From positions 3,040,501-3,104,500 of the forward strand of contig NC_089453.1 of the NCBI RefSeq assembly GCF_026210795.1: a stretch of DNA of 64,000 nt, in the 5' to 3' direction. The position numbers and the translations under genes are program-made. The notes beneath the pieces were generated by a model. The model worked only from the letters and a program-made list of their open reading frames with translations, made no database searches and was not told the origin of the DNA. Numbering within the stretch: position 1 is the first letter of the stretch; the number at the start of each line of letters is the position of its first letter. This document shows, piece by piece, positions 35,340 to 45,440 of this stretch. This stretch comes from Rhizophagus irregularis (lineage: Eukaryota > Glomeromycota > Glomeromycetes > Glomerales > Glomeraceae).

Positions 35340-37700
35340 CCCTATAAGAAATATGTATACGGAAAGGAAACGTTTTGTATACATTTTATGTACAGTCGCG
35401 TCGGAAAGTATTGCCCGATTACTTACAGATGGAGGTTATAATTATTTAGCCACTATGGTTATCCCAGCATCCAGTGATCAGAGTTTGACAAATTAAGGCT
35501 TGTTGGATTCACCTCACCAAGACGAGTCCAATGTTAGTTGAATCATGTCTTTAGGTCCAATAGATGCCGAGATATACCTCCAAACATACTTTACCTGAAA
35601 ATTTTTCGAAACTCTAAATTTCATAAAATCGGGAATAGCTCACTATCCAGTGATCCAATTTTGATAATCAAAGGCTCATTGGATTAGTCTCTTCGAGACG
35701 CATCGAATGGTGACCAGCCCATGTGTATAGTATCGATATATCACGAGATAATGGCAAAAACGTCCAAAATATATTTTAATGTATATCTTAGCATATATTG
35801 ATCCTAGAGATATGAACCGACCACCATTCAATTCATCTTGACGAGACGAATCCAATGAGCCCTTATTCGCCAAATTTGGATCACTGGATGCCAAGATAAT
35901 CACGAGTGGCAAGATAATTATAGATTTCATCTTTAAGCCAAAAATCAGCTAAAATTAAATAAAATTGCAACTAGTGATTTGCCAACAAATTTACTTGGTT
36001 TAAACAAAGTAGAGAACAATTAGAAACGAACCAATATATTACCCAGAAGTGTTGACCTCCTCCCAAAAGCTGTAGGCGAACTTAAAGCTGTACTGAAGAA
36101 AAAATGAAAATTTAAATAGTTCTGTTTTTGGGAAGGCTGCCACCCTGGGATTGTGAAAATTTGATGTAGTATGAGAAGCAAACTAGATATAAATTTTTTA
36201 CTAATGTATATACTGGTGAAAAAATACAAATATTTTTGTTTTTGTCTTCATTTTCAAATCGGGCATTACTTTCCGACGCGACTGTACGTTTCTATAGATT
36301 CCGTATACAAATTCCGTATATTTAATAAGCAATTCATTTTTGAACATTTTTTAAAAAAACTAATGTATACGGGAAAAATTAATCATACGGAATGTATACG
36401 GAATTTTTAAACTTAATATTTTTAGAAAATACAAAAATCTTCGTATCATAACACGAGATCACGTGATTGTTTATTGTTTATTGTTTTGTTTTTTGTTTTT
36501 TATATAAACCCTTACTTTGATGAATTTGATCTTCCGATCTTCCTTTCTGTCTTTCCTTTTCTTCTCTTTTCTCTTGTCTTATTTTTGTTATTTTTTCTAA
36601 ATTTTTCTTCTTTTTTCATCACCCCCCTTTTAAAAAAAAATTTTTTTTTTTCGTACCTCACTTTAAAAATTTTTCTTTTTCATCACTCTCCTTTAAAAAA
36701 AAAATTTTTTTCGTCACTCCCTTAAAAAAAAAAAATTTTTTTGATTTTATTCTTTTATTCCCACTCTTCTAAAAATTTTCTTCTTTCTATTTCTATTTCC
36801 TATTTATAAAAAATTTTTTATTTTTCTAACTTTGACGTCCTCCCTTTAAAAAAAAAATTTTTCTTAACTCTCCTAACTTCGTTACCCTCTTTTTAAAAAA
36901 ATATTTTTTTTTGATTTATTCTTTATTCCCCTTTCTTTTTTATTTATATTTATCCCTTTTTTTATTTCATAGGCCAGCAGATTTTTTTTTGTGAGAAGAT
37001 TCAGTTTTTTTGTAGATCAGTTTGGGAGTCCTTTCCTTTTTGTAGGATTGTTCAGGATTTTTTTCTTTTTTTAGGTCAGTTCAAATTTTCTTTTTTTTTT
37101 TTGTAAGTTGGGTTCAGATTCTTTTCTTTTTGTAGGTTGTTTCAGTTTTGTTGCTTCAGAGTCTTCTTTTTTTGTAGGTCAGTTTTGGATTTATTTTGTT
37201 GTTTTGGTTTCTTTTTCATCAGATGCTTTATAATTCTTTTCATTTATGTAGGTCAGACATTCTGGAGTTCTCTTTCTTTTTTTGTAGGAATGCTGACCTT
37301 TGGTGACTTGGACGATTGCAGATACTATATGAAGGGGTAGATAATTTTGGTTGCAATAGGTGGGCTTAATAAGGAGGGAATTTTCATAATGTATTTGTAT
37401 TTTGTTTATTTTTTATTTTTTATTTAATTTAATAAAGTAAAATTAGATTTATATAAATATAATTATAGTAAACTGTAATACAAATAGTAAATTCAGTGAC
37501 CAAATCGTATAATTTCGTGATAAAATCAGTGATCAAATCATGTAAATTCCATATGAATTCCGTGCAAATTCCGTATCCAAACCATATTTTTAGTGATACG
37601 GAATTGTGCATTTTTCCGTATCCTATTATGATACGTTATTTCTAAGGAAAAAAAATCGTATAAAAACTTTATAAAAAACGTATCCAATTTTTTTATAGGG
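35340..37700 (+). mobile_element. CCCTATA-ended non-autonomous transposon (full copy)
   Basis: The element runs from CCCTATAAG to TTATAGGG, with the 8-bp flanks AATTGAAT (35332-35339) and AATTCAAT (37701-37708) differing at one base. An 8-bp duplication would fit a hAT-type element. Without its nested MITE it is about 1.47 kb. The interior is a long T-rich tract (36480-37410) with no convincing protein. The ends are rich in GTATACGGAAT/ATTCCGTATAC words, possibly transposase-binding subterminal repeats. Confidence 0.7.
35393..36284. mobile_element. 892-bp MITE nested at a TA site
   Basis: Terminal inverted repeats CAGTCGCGTCGGAAAGTA and TACTTTCCGACGCGACTG (one base apart on the inner side), with TA duplicated on both sides (35391-35392, 36285-36286). 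The related transposon copy at 1-290 has the uninterrupted ATGTACGT, which proves the insertion. The interior contains repeated and inverted copies of a module with CCAGTGATCC and a GAGACGAATCCAAT-like word. Tc1/mariner-type; no transposase gene. Confidence 0.85.
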
Positions 37701-38755
37701 AATTCAATATTAATAATATTTGTATCTCTAAAGTCTCAAACAAATATAAAATATTATTTTTCAATTGTTCAAATTTACAAGTGCCTGTAATCACATATTT
37801 GATATAGTCCATTGTCATTCTCTATAAATTAAAAAAAAAGTTGTGTATGATTCATTATAATTTAAATTGTTTTATAGTTTGACATTTATTCTAAAGAAGC
37901 CAAAATCAGTAAATTATCAAGAATTATTGTAAATATTTTTGATCGAAATTTTATTTAATAAAAAATTTCATATAATAATAAATAGAAATTTGTAAAAAAA
38001 TTGTTAAAAAAAAAGAAGTTGATGAAAATTTGCTCACAATAACATATCACGAACTACGCAAAATACCATATGTTTAAATTTACCATTTTCATTAAATTTC
38101 ATTAACTGATAGAAAGATAGATGATTCTTTGATTATTATCAATGTTGGTTAATCCATGAAACCATCTTATTTAATCTAAAAAAAGAAAAAAGTGAGTACT
38201 ATTGAACCAAACAACATGAATATTTGGCATGGTAACAGAACAAATTTCTTTGCAGGTAATGCCCATGCCTAGGTGTAAACACTACACTCATCAGGTTTTT
38301 CCCATAACAGAAAGCTAATTTCAGCCCTGCACCAAGTACTCTTACCCTGACGCCTGTTATCCATGCAGCAAAACTCAGACACACAACTTATTTGTGATAC
38401 TAGGAATTTCTGAAATCAGAGAAGGACGTTCACAGTAACTGTGGCCACGATGTGCTTCCAGTTCTCTGATAATATATATATAAATATATATATATATTGA
38501 AACTCCTAATAAAAATAAATCCATTAAAAGATATCACAATGGTGGAGGTTCATAATTGTTCCTCCTTCAGAACAAAAGACCTCACGTGACCCGTGAGAAA
38601 GATACATAATTATTCCTCCTGTAAAGAACAATAGTTCTCACATCTTTGTCATGCTATGGTGGTCTGGAATTGCCTTCTCAAATACTAGCATGAAATTTAA
38701 AGATAAATAGTACCTTAATTAAAACTAATCATTATGGTTCTACAAGTCCAACAAT
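37701..38755. other. Intergenic, with AT microsatellite
   Basis: An (AT)n tract lies near 38470-38500. A GC-richer patch at about 38240-38400 shows no conserved frame. The segment ends at ACAAT (38751-38755), the left target duplication of the large element. Confidence 0.5.
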
Positions 38756-39280
38756 GTCGTCGGGCTGGTAGTGTGTCTCGCTAGCGCTCACCCCACCTCG
38801 GCCTCACGGCCTCGCAGTACTTACATCCCTCCTCCGTGAGGTAGGGAACCCCCCATAGATCCTCCACAATTCTCCACATACTGTAGATCCTCCACAAAAA
38901 TATATAACAAAAAAGGATAAAATAAGGGAAAAGAGAGGAAAATAAGAGGGAATCGGAGAAGTGTGGAGGATGTGGAGGATGTGGAGGACGTTTTAAAAAA
39001 ATCGGGAGAGGGATCCCCCCAGAAAAAAGTTTTGATTTTACCCCCCCAGATCCTCCACATCTTCCACATCTTCCACACGTACAGGATTCCATTCATTTTC
39101 CTATTGGAAGCAATGAGATAGCAAACCAGGTAAGTTATTAGCAGGTAAGTCCCTAGAAGGCCTGTAGAGCCATAGAGATATAACCGGGTAGGAGCACGGA
39201 TCTTTGGAAAAAATATATTCGGCAATTGAAGATTAGGTAACTATAAATTAGTACTCGATTTGATAGAACGAAAAAATGAC
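38756..39280 (+). repeat. Left terminal inverted repeat
   Basis: Begins GTCGTCGGGCTGGTAGTGTG and runs to the ATGAC of the helicase gene. It differs from the right TIR by a handful of substitutions and three indels (one G, one C and CTGTA). It contains GTGGAGGAT tandem units (about 38960-38992) and inverted TCCTCCACATCTTCCACATC units (about 39051-39078), so one TIR can itself fold. It also holds the AATTGAAGATTA promoter motif at 39224. Confidence 0.92.
39224..39235 (+). promoter_or_regulatory. AATTGAAGATTA motif before helicase gene
   Basis: Lies 52 nt upstream of the ATG at 39276 and matches the motif found before most genes of this element. Because it is inside the TIR, the same motif faces inward from both ends. 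Confidence 0.6.
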
Positions 39281-41837
39281 CACTCAAGCTCAAGTTATCC
39301 CCAAATTCGGTGAACAAACGAAAGCCTTCAGTATCAATGAGCTTAAACGGCTTATTGTCGTTGCAAAGAGTATGAGTGACTTCGATCAAGCCAAGAGGTA
39401 TCTTTGCAGTTATTTCATTCCCTGTGCAGATCCTCATGGGGTTTTCTGGTGGGACCCGGATAGTAAAAGTTTGAAACACGTTATTGACAAAAATATTGGT
39501 AAACTTATCCGTCCAATCACGAAGGTATTCTACACACAACCTGAACAAGGACCCTCTCAAAAGACCGAGTTCAACATCTACAAGTGGTTTATGGTCGAGA
39601 ATACCGATGTATGTAATGCAACCTGTGATCCCCATAAACAGCGAATCTTCAGATCCTTAACCGGCCAACTCTATCTAAATATCTTCCCAGGATTCCTCCA
39701 CGTCTTACGTCCGATATCCACCTTTGAGTCTACAATTCACCTCGCGGTTAAATTTATCTTCTCTCACATTCAGGATATCTGGTGTTCGGGTGATTGGAAT
39801 CTCACTGAGTATATCATCAAGTGGTTGGCCGGTGTATCTGCTGGAAGGAAGATGTACTCGATCCTTTACCTGAAATCTGGACAGGGTTGGGGCAAAGGTA
39901 TTATAGCAGATTTCATTCAGCGCAGCGTCCTAGGCACTCAACTCGTTTATAAGACCAGCGATCCTCAGACGATTCTTGGAAGTTTTAATGGGCAATTACA
40001 GGGTAAGGTTCTTCTTCTTCTCGAGGAAATGCCCACGGAAAAAAGCCAGTGGAATAATCTGTATCGCTCTTTGAAGGATAAGGTAACGAGTGACATAATG
40101 GAAATCCATGAAAAATACAAGACACCAACACATTATAAAAACTTTATGTCCACTATCGTCCTAACCAACGAAAATGCTCTCAGAGTGGAGAATGACGATA
40201 GGCGCACAGTGTTCTTGGATGTGTCACCATCCCGCAAGGGAGACCTCAACTACTTCAAAAAACTCAGTGACGCTATGAAATACCCAGGCACCAGTAAGGC
40301 ATTCTATGCTTACTTGAGAGCCATCGCGGATGCTTACCCGGACTTCAATGGAAATCCACCACCTATGACAACATCCAAACAGGAACATATCATCTCGACT
40401 CTTCCACCCCTATTTCAGTTTATAAAGGATACATACCTCGTAATGAAAAATTATATGACCGACCTACCTATTCAAGAATTTTATAGGGTATATACTTCAT
40501 ACTGTGAAACTCATGGCATAACACCCTTATCAAAGATAAACGCTTCTAGAATCCTATCAAATGAGCTAAGTATAAAAAGTAAAAAAATGCGTATAGGTAA
40601 AACAACACCACAAGTTTACAGTATATCCAGGGAGGATCTATACAAGAAGTTTCTCGGCAAAAACTGGATCCACGAAACAGACGAGATAGACATAGAAGGA
40701 ATTGATATAGAGACTTCTAAGAAACCCGCATCAGACCCCAAAGCCTTGGAAAAGTTCTTGGCAAATATATATAATCCAGCTAACAATCCACAAGACGTAC
40801 AAGAGAAACCCGCTGAGAAAAAACCTGAACCCGCTAAGGAAAAACCCACTGAGAAAAAACCCGAACCCGCTGAGGAAAAACCCGCTGAGAAAAAACTCGA
40901 ACCCGCTGAGGAAAAACCTGCACCTGTAATTCGCAAGACTCCTCCACCGCTTCCACCCAAGCCTGACCACTTAAAAGAACGTCCACTAGAGTTAAGAAAA
41001 GAACAACCAGATCCCGATGAAGATACTAATGAGTCAAACACCGATAAATCTATAGATAACTTCTCAGATTGTTATCTATCTGACGAGGAACCCGACCAAG
41101 AAGAACCTATCCCCGAGCCAGATAACTACGACGTTTTAGATGACTTGCTATCTGACTCAGATTTTACAACTGTGAACCCAGCTCCTAAACAACAACCCGA
41201 GTATCCCGCAGAATCTTCTGCATCTGTCACTAAGCCTGATTCAGAACTGGCTTCTGAAGAGCAATTTATCCCAGAACCCGACACAGAACCAGAAGTTGAC
41301 CGGGATCCTGAACCAAAGGAAGGCACTCGAGCGCACTGGGCTTGGCAAGAAAGACACCGATGGGATCGCAAACCATGGGTTAAAAATTTAAAGGACCAGG
41401 TCTTCAATGATCTCTACAATACAGGTAAGGAATTATGGGCCAAGTACCAAGACGCATCAGACGAATATGACTGGGAAATACTCGCGTTTGAAATAGAGGA
41501 ATGTCCCACAACGCGTATTGAGGATGAGTACCAGTACTACCTTATGGAGGTAGTAGACCGCTTCAAGGACTGGATTGAATATAATGGATACTTACCTAAA
41601 ATACCTAGCCGTAAAGAACTCGCAGATTTAATAAGAATATACAAGGAGAATCGTAATGCCGAGATTATTCCCACCCCCTCTGGTTATGAAACTATGAGGG
41701 CAGATAAGGGTAAAGCGCGAGAGATCCCCGAGGAACGTCCAAAAACCGATATGGAACGTGAATGGGAGGCCGCCAATGGAATCATTGATGACTGGGACGA
41801 AGAGGATACTGAGGGCGCTATCAACGACATATTGTAA
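39276..41837 (+). CDS. Superfamily-3 (D5/DUF5906-like) replicative helicase, 853 aa
   Basis: The helicase would unwind the element during its own replication. Walker A is ILYLKSGQGWGKGII (about residues 197-211; GKG instead of GKS/T, as in several DUF5906 relatives). Walker B is VLLLLEEMP (about 247-255). Motif C is STIVLTNEN, followed by the arginine-finger region DDRRTVFLDVS. The 190-residue N-terminus has no recognisable AEP primase motif, so it may be helicase only or have a divergent primase. Residues about 505-560 are a KPEPAEEKPAEK repeat, then a long acidic Pro-rich linker with a TPPPLPPKPD stretch and a charged C-terminal domain unlike other known helicases. The gene is intact. The first four bases of the coding sequence after A are still TIR sequence, so the promoter and start codon are TIR-borne. 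Confidence 0.85.
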   Translation: MTTQAQVIPKFGEQTKAFSINELKRLIVVAKSMSDFDQAKRYLCSYFIPCADPHGVFWWDPDSKSLKHVIDKNIGKLIRPITKVFYTQPEQGPSQKTEFNIYKWFMVENTDVCNATCDPHKQRIFRSLTGQLYLNIFPGFLHVLRPISTFESTIHLAVKFIFSHIQDIWCSGDWNLTEYIIKWLAGVSAGRKMYSILYLKSGQGWGKGIIADFIQRSVLGTQLVYKTSDPQTILGSFNGQLQGKVLLLLEEMPTEKSQWNNLYRSLKDKVTSDIMEIHEKYKTPTHYKNFMSTIVLTNENALRVENDDRRTVFLDVSPSRKGDLNYFKKLSDAMKYPGTSKAFYAYLRAIADAYPDFNGNPPPMTTSKQEHIISTLPPLFQFIKDTYLVMKNYMTDLPIQEFYRVYTSYCETHGITPLSKINASRILSNELSIKSKKMRIGKTTPQVYSISREDLYKKFLGKNWIHETDEIDIEGIDIETSKKPASDPKALEKFLANIYNPANNPQDVQEKPAEKKPEPAKEKPTEKKPEPAEEKPAEKKLEPAEEKPAPVIRKTPPPLPPKPDHLKERPLELRKEQPDPDEDTNESNTDKSIDNFSDCYLSDEEPDQEEPIPEPDNYDVLDDLLSDSDFTTVNPAPKQQPEYPAESSASVTKPDSELASEEQFIPEPDTEPEVDRDPEPKEGTRAHWAWQERHRWDRKPWVKNLKDQVFNDLYNTGKELWAKYQDASDEYDWEILAFEIEECPTTRIEDEYQYYLMEVVDRFKDWIEYNGYLPKIPSRKELADLIRIYKENRNAEIIPTPSGYETMRADKGKAREIPEERPKTDMEREWEAANGIIDDWDEEDTEGAINDIL

Positions 41838-41894
41838 GCGCTATTTGAGATTATTTCTTTTTTTTTTCGTATATATATAGAAAGATATTATTTA

Positions 41895-41908
41895 TAGTTG
41901 AAGACAAA
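41895..41908 (+). promoter_or_regulatory. AGTTGAAGACAA motif before polymerase gene
   Basis: A variant of the shared AATTGAAGATAAC motif, 28 nt upstream of the polymerase ATG and immediately after the T-run that follows the helicase stop. Confidence 0.5.
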
Positions 41909-41922
41909 ACATATACATAAAA

Positions 41923-43776
41923 ATGCAATACTCAAGAATCGCCCGCACTTTACCAACATGACCTGACATCAAGGAACTTCAGTATTCCGGTGCCCGCTTT
42001 TCCAGAGGAGCTATCGCCAGACTCGGTCAGACTCTCCAGGCACGATTTCCAGATAGAAAGTTCCAGATCCTACTTCCCTATGAAAACTGGAAACCCGGTG
42101 GATGGACATCAGGAAACCAACCAGCCAGCCTCTTTTCATTATTAGACCATTATGATGAAGCACAACTACCGGATGACGCAGACCCTGATTATTTTAAACG
42201 ATTCATAATTTATGCAAGAGATAGTCCACTGGCCGCAAGAGGATGCAATGGGGAGCTAAATGATTGCCTGTATGAATGCCTAAAAAATATTTACGGCACA
42301 TTCTCTAAAATGCCAAAGTCAATCGAAAAGCCCGAGTATATCAAAAAGGCATTAGGTCTCAATCGCGATGCTCCCATCCCAGTTTCATGCATGGACAAGG
42401 TTGAACAACTCGCAGGAAGTCTCGCAATTAATATTGTGGGGGACATTACCCAAATCTCTAAGAGTAAGTCCGATAGATGTGTAACACTCATCCTATCAGA
42501 AGGCCATTACTCCCTCGCGTTAAATCCCGGAAGACTCCACCCCAGTAAAATAGATAGAAAGCGTAATTTACCCATCGTATACCATGAAGATGGGACCAAT
42601 AATGTAGTCACAATATACAACGGCAAAACGGTTAAGTCTTGTACAATTGCGCAGTTTCAAAAAACTAAGAATTCCAAGAGTTCCTTTATCTCTGTTGAGA
42701 AAAACTGTAAAACGGGAATATATGAAACTCTTGAAGAAGCATATCAGAGAATCCACGAGGAGCGGGATGTCTTCTTACAAACTACAAAGAAGTTCGGTTT
42801 AGGAATCGACTTATCATACCATAACTGGTCTTACAAAAGAACGGCTCTCTGGTTATTCGAACGATTAAGTGTAGGGATTCCAGCCAATGATCCTCTTGAC
42901 CCGATAGAAGCAGAGTGGTTAAGTGATGCAATGATGGGAGGATTAATCTGGGCAGATAACGAGTGGAAGGGCTATGGAAGACAGTACGACGCAACAAGTT
43001 TATACCCGAGTATTCAACAATCGAATGCAAACTTTCCAATCAGACGGGGTAAATTCCAGACACTTAATGACTTTGTTGACCACAGGGGTTATGCCTTGTA
43101 TGGATTATTCCGTGCCAAGGTAAGTGGGAATAATATTCTCTTCCGACAGAATAAAAGGGGAATCTATACATTCATCGACTTACAACGAGCAAAAAAACTT
43201 GGTCTCAATATACAGTTAATACAGAATGGGAAGCCAAATGCATTGATATATGATAGAGAAGCGAGAATCCCTGGAACTGTAATATTCGGTGAGTATGTAC
43301 ACTTCCTCTTCAAAATTAAAAACCAGGGTGGCGTAGCTGGCCGCGTGGCAAAGCGAGTTCTCAACACATTATGGGGAGCATTATGCCAGAGGAAGCGTAA
43401 TTACAAGACACTCACCACAGATCAAACAGACCCGTTTACATTTCCAGAGGGGCATACACTCGACTCTATCATACCAGTAGGATTTGACCAGTGGCGATTC
43501 CAGTTTACAAACCCGGGTAATCCCTTCAAAGGTGAGTATCCCAGGATCGCCCCATTCTTATTAGCACGTGGTCGCAAAATCACATCTGAGGCAATTCAAC
43601 CATACAAGGATAAAGTACGACGTATCCATACAGACGGATTTATTTTAGAAGAGCAGCCAGATAGCCCCGCACTTTTCACTTGTTCAGAGAATGCAGATAC
43701 GACTCTAAAGACTTTCAAGTTTGAAACCGCGGGATACTGCCATGTGAAAAATGCGAACAAGGTTATCTGGACATGA
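41923..43776 (+). pseudogene. polB: Protein-primed-type family B DNA polymerase, stop at codon 13
   Basis: The frame from ATG 41923 reads 12 codons to TGA (41959-41961), then is open for over 600 codons. The open part after the stop is protein-like throughout, so the TGA is best explained as a point mutation. Motif A is YDATSLYPSIQ, preceded by the MMGGLIW (YxGG-like) region. Motif B is KRVLNTLWGALCQ (KxxxNxxxG). Motif C is IHTDGF, where the usual DTD is HTD, a change known in some viral polymerases. A complete 3'-5' exonuclease set (DxE…) is not evident. At about 617 residues it is at the short end for this family. It would replicate the element from a terminal-protein primer; no terminal protein gene is identifiable. 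Translation could only restart far downstream. Confidence 0.82.
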
Positions 43777-43839
43777 TTGCTAAGAACTGGTAGGTTTATT
43801 TTTTACCGACATACCGTGATGGCATAATTGAATAAACCT

Positions 43840-44361
43840 ATGGGATATATAATCTTACGAGATACCCAAATGCAAAACACCGACGGATTAGGTAGACAAG
43901 ACGACGAAAGTTTCCACACGTGGGCTAGACGCATTCAGAATGCTGTGCAATATTATGATACTTGTAGTAGAATAGGTTATAAGCGGCCACCTTATCCAAG
44001 GTCTCGTCAAGCTGTATATGCTTATATTGTGCACATTAGGAGAATAGTATCACGACTACCAAATAGGTGGTACTGTACCTACTGTAAATCTTTTATTGAT
44101 CGCGGATGGGGAGCCGACGCTTCCATGGATCAAGCGGTACGACTACATTTATATAGTTGCTCGAAGCATTTTAATTTCGACTATTATACTCATCATGCTG
44201 AAATGATCCAGAAAGCCTTTAGGAAATATATAGAAAGAAGGAACAATAAAGCGGCTAAGATCATCCAGAAAGTCGCTATCCCCTGGTTATATAGACCAGG
44301 CTCTCCATTGATACAAAAGGCCAAGCGACGCTTCTACTGCCTTGCAGTATCCCAAGTGTAA
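43840..44361 (+). CDS. Zinc-finger-like orphan with IQ-type C-terminus, 173 aa
   Basis: The first ATG of the frame is at 43840 (MGYIILRDTQMQ). A putative C2HC zinc site is formed by WYCTYCKSFI and, after a 20-residue loop, HLYSCSKHF. The C-terminal third has two IQ-like helices (IQKAFRKYIERRNNKAAKII and a second IQKAKRRFY), rich in Arg and Lys, suited to nucleic acid or calmodulin binding. It follows the polymerase by 63 nt, with a TTTATTTTTTACC run between them and ATTGAATAA just before the start. The family is not recognised. Confidence 0.6.
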   Translation: MGYIILRDTQMQNTDGLGRQDDESFHTWARRIQNAVQYYDTCSRIGYKRPPYPRSRQAVYAYIVHIRRIVSRLPNRWYCTYCKSFIDRGWGADASMDQAVRLHLYSCSKHFNFDYYTHHAEMIQKAFRKYIERRNNKAAKIIQKVAIPWLYRPGSPLIQKAKRRFYCLAVSQV

Positions 44362-44405
44362 ACCCCGAGTTTCATATTTATTTTTTCTTATTCGAATAAA
44401 CAGGT

Positions 44406-44417
44406 AACTGAAGATTT
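44406..44417 (+). promoter_or_regulatory. AACTGAAGATTT motif
   Basis: Thirty-eight nt upstream of the ATG at 44444, between two T-runs; one mismatch to AATTGAAGAT. Confidence 0.55.
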
Positions 44418-44443
44418 ATATTTTTTACAAAGTACAAAGAATC

Positions 44444-44914
44444 ATGTCAACATATACCGAATTCGCAAGTATTGTTAACAGCACTGACAGCACTAGTGAG
44501 GAGGTTATTTACGAGGCATCGCGCATTCAGCCTAGTGTTATCACTGACGAAACTGTCCCCAAGATTATCCGCGCATTAAAAGATACTATAGTAGTCGCAT
44601 TAGTATCTGGGTTTAGCAAAACCAGTTACCTCGTCCAGGACCACGTGAAGTATATCAAGCGAATCCAGACGGCAAATTCTCCTGTATCATATGTGAAGTT
44701 CGTGGCCAGAAAACTCTTCCCAGATAATGCGGCATATACTGCTAAAATAGCAAAAATCCGCGAATCATACAAGAATAAACAAGCTCTCCTGGATAAGCTT
44801 GAGGCCCTCTTCGAATTGTATTATAATGCGACTAAGGACTCATCAACCGGTCCCCCAAAGCGAGCTATTACTAAAAACGAGGCTGAGAAAACCTTAACAG
44901 AACTTCTTGCATAA
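44444..44914 (+). CDS. Orphan helical protein of the element, 156 aa
   Basis: Intact frame with normal codon structure. The sequence is mainly amphipathic helix (SEEVIYEASRIQPSV, YTAKIAKIRESYKNKQALLD, KLEALFELYYNATK) with a short Lys/Glu-rich tail. No Cys motifs, membrane segment or known domain. It is flanked by its own AACTGAAGATTT motif upstream and a TATATTTTTTATCC run downstream. It could be a structural or DNA-binding protein; no function is assigned. Confidence 0.65.
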   Translation: MSTYTEFASIVNSTDSTSEEVIYEASRIQPSVITDETVPKIIRALKDTIVVALVSGFSKTSYLVQDHVKYIKRIQTANSPVSYVKFVARKLFPDNAAYTAKIAKIRESYKNKQALLDKLEALFELYYNATKDSSTGPPKRAITKNEAEKTLTELLA

Positions 44915-44987
44915 GCGGCTCCTGTGGTCCTACGATTCTGTACGAATTTAGTCTATATTTTTTATCCATGTGTAATAGGCATACAGT

Positions 44988-44999
44988 AATTGAAGATAG
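44988..44999 (+). promoter_or_regulatory. AATTGAAGATAG motif
   Basis: Thirty-six nt upstream of the ATG at 45024; a near-consensus copy of the element's promoter-like motif. Confidence 0.6.
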
Positions 45000-45023
45000 C
45001 TATAGTATAAGTAACATAACATC

Positions 45024-45440
45024 ATGTTGGACCGATTACCAGTAGAAATAGTCGAACGCATTGTCGCAAAGATCCCGGATACTGACCTTATTGCAGCGAG
45101 TAAGGTAGATAGAGTGTGGTGGCAGGAAGTTCGTCGAGAGGCATATAAGAGGTGGAAAAATTATGCCACTACAATTGGGCATGTCCAAGCTCTTGGAAAG
45201 CCGTTTGAAAAAGGGAATATTGACTGGATATCATTTGAAGATGTAAACGACTTCTATAAAAGATGGATAGACCGCCTCACCGAGGATCAGCTTTATATTA
45301 TGGAGAAAATGCTTAGGAATGGGATGGTTGTGGACCCCCAGGAAAGGGAAACCATAGAGCATGCATTAAGTGAACATAGATGGGGAGGCGATCCTTGGAG
45401 ATTGGACTGGAAGTGGAATGATTGGACTCAACAGGAGTAA
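45024..45440 (+). CDS. F-box-like protein, 138 aa
   Basis: The N-terminus MLDRLPVEIVERIVAKIPDT continues DLIAASKVDRVWWQEVRREA, a good F-box pattern (LPxEIxxxIxxxIPxxDLxxxSxVxRxW). An F-box would bind Skp1 and dock a target to an SCF ubiquitin ligase. The rest (about 90 residues) is charged, with no LRR, WD or kelch repeats, so the target is unknown. The carrying element has a second F-box-like gene at its right end. Interaction with host ubiquitin machinery is inferred only. Confidence 0.65.
   Translation: MLDRLPVEIVERIVAKIPDTDLIAASKVDRVWWQEVRREAYKRWKNYATTIGHVQALGKPFEKGNIDWISFEDVNDFYKRWIDRLTEDQLYIMEKMLRNGMVVDPQERETIEHALSEHRWGGDPWRLDWKWNDWTQQE

Noticed and set aside
36474-36725. Open frame rich in Phe/Leu/Ser on the T-rich strand
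   Set aside because: It is the translation of T-runs inside a non-autonomous transposon; no codon structure.
38781-39225. Two overlapping minus-strand frames at the left end and their mirror at the right end
   Set aside because: They are translations of the TIR iterons and appear twice because the TIRs are inverted copies; no start context or domain.
39276-39850. A primase domain at the N-terminus of the helicase
   Set aside because: No DxD/H motif set of an archaeo-eukaryotic primase could be recognised by eye.
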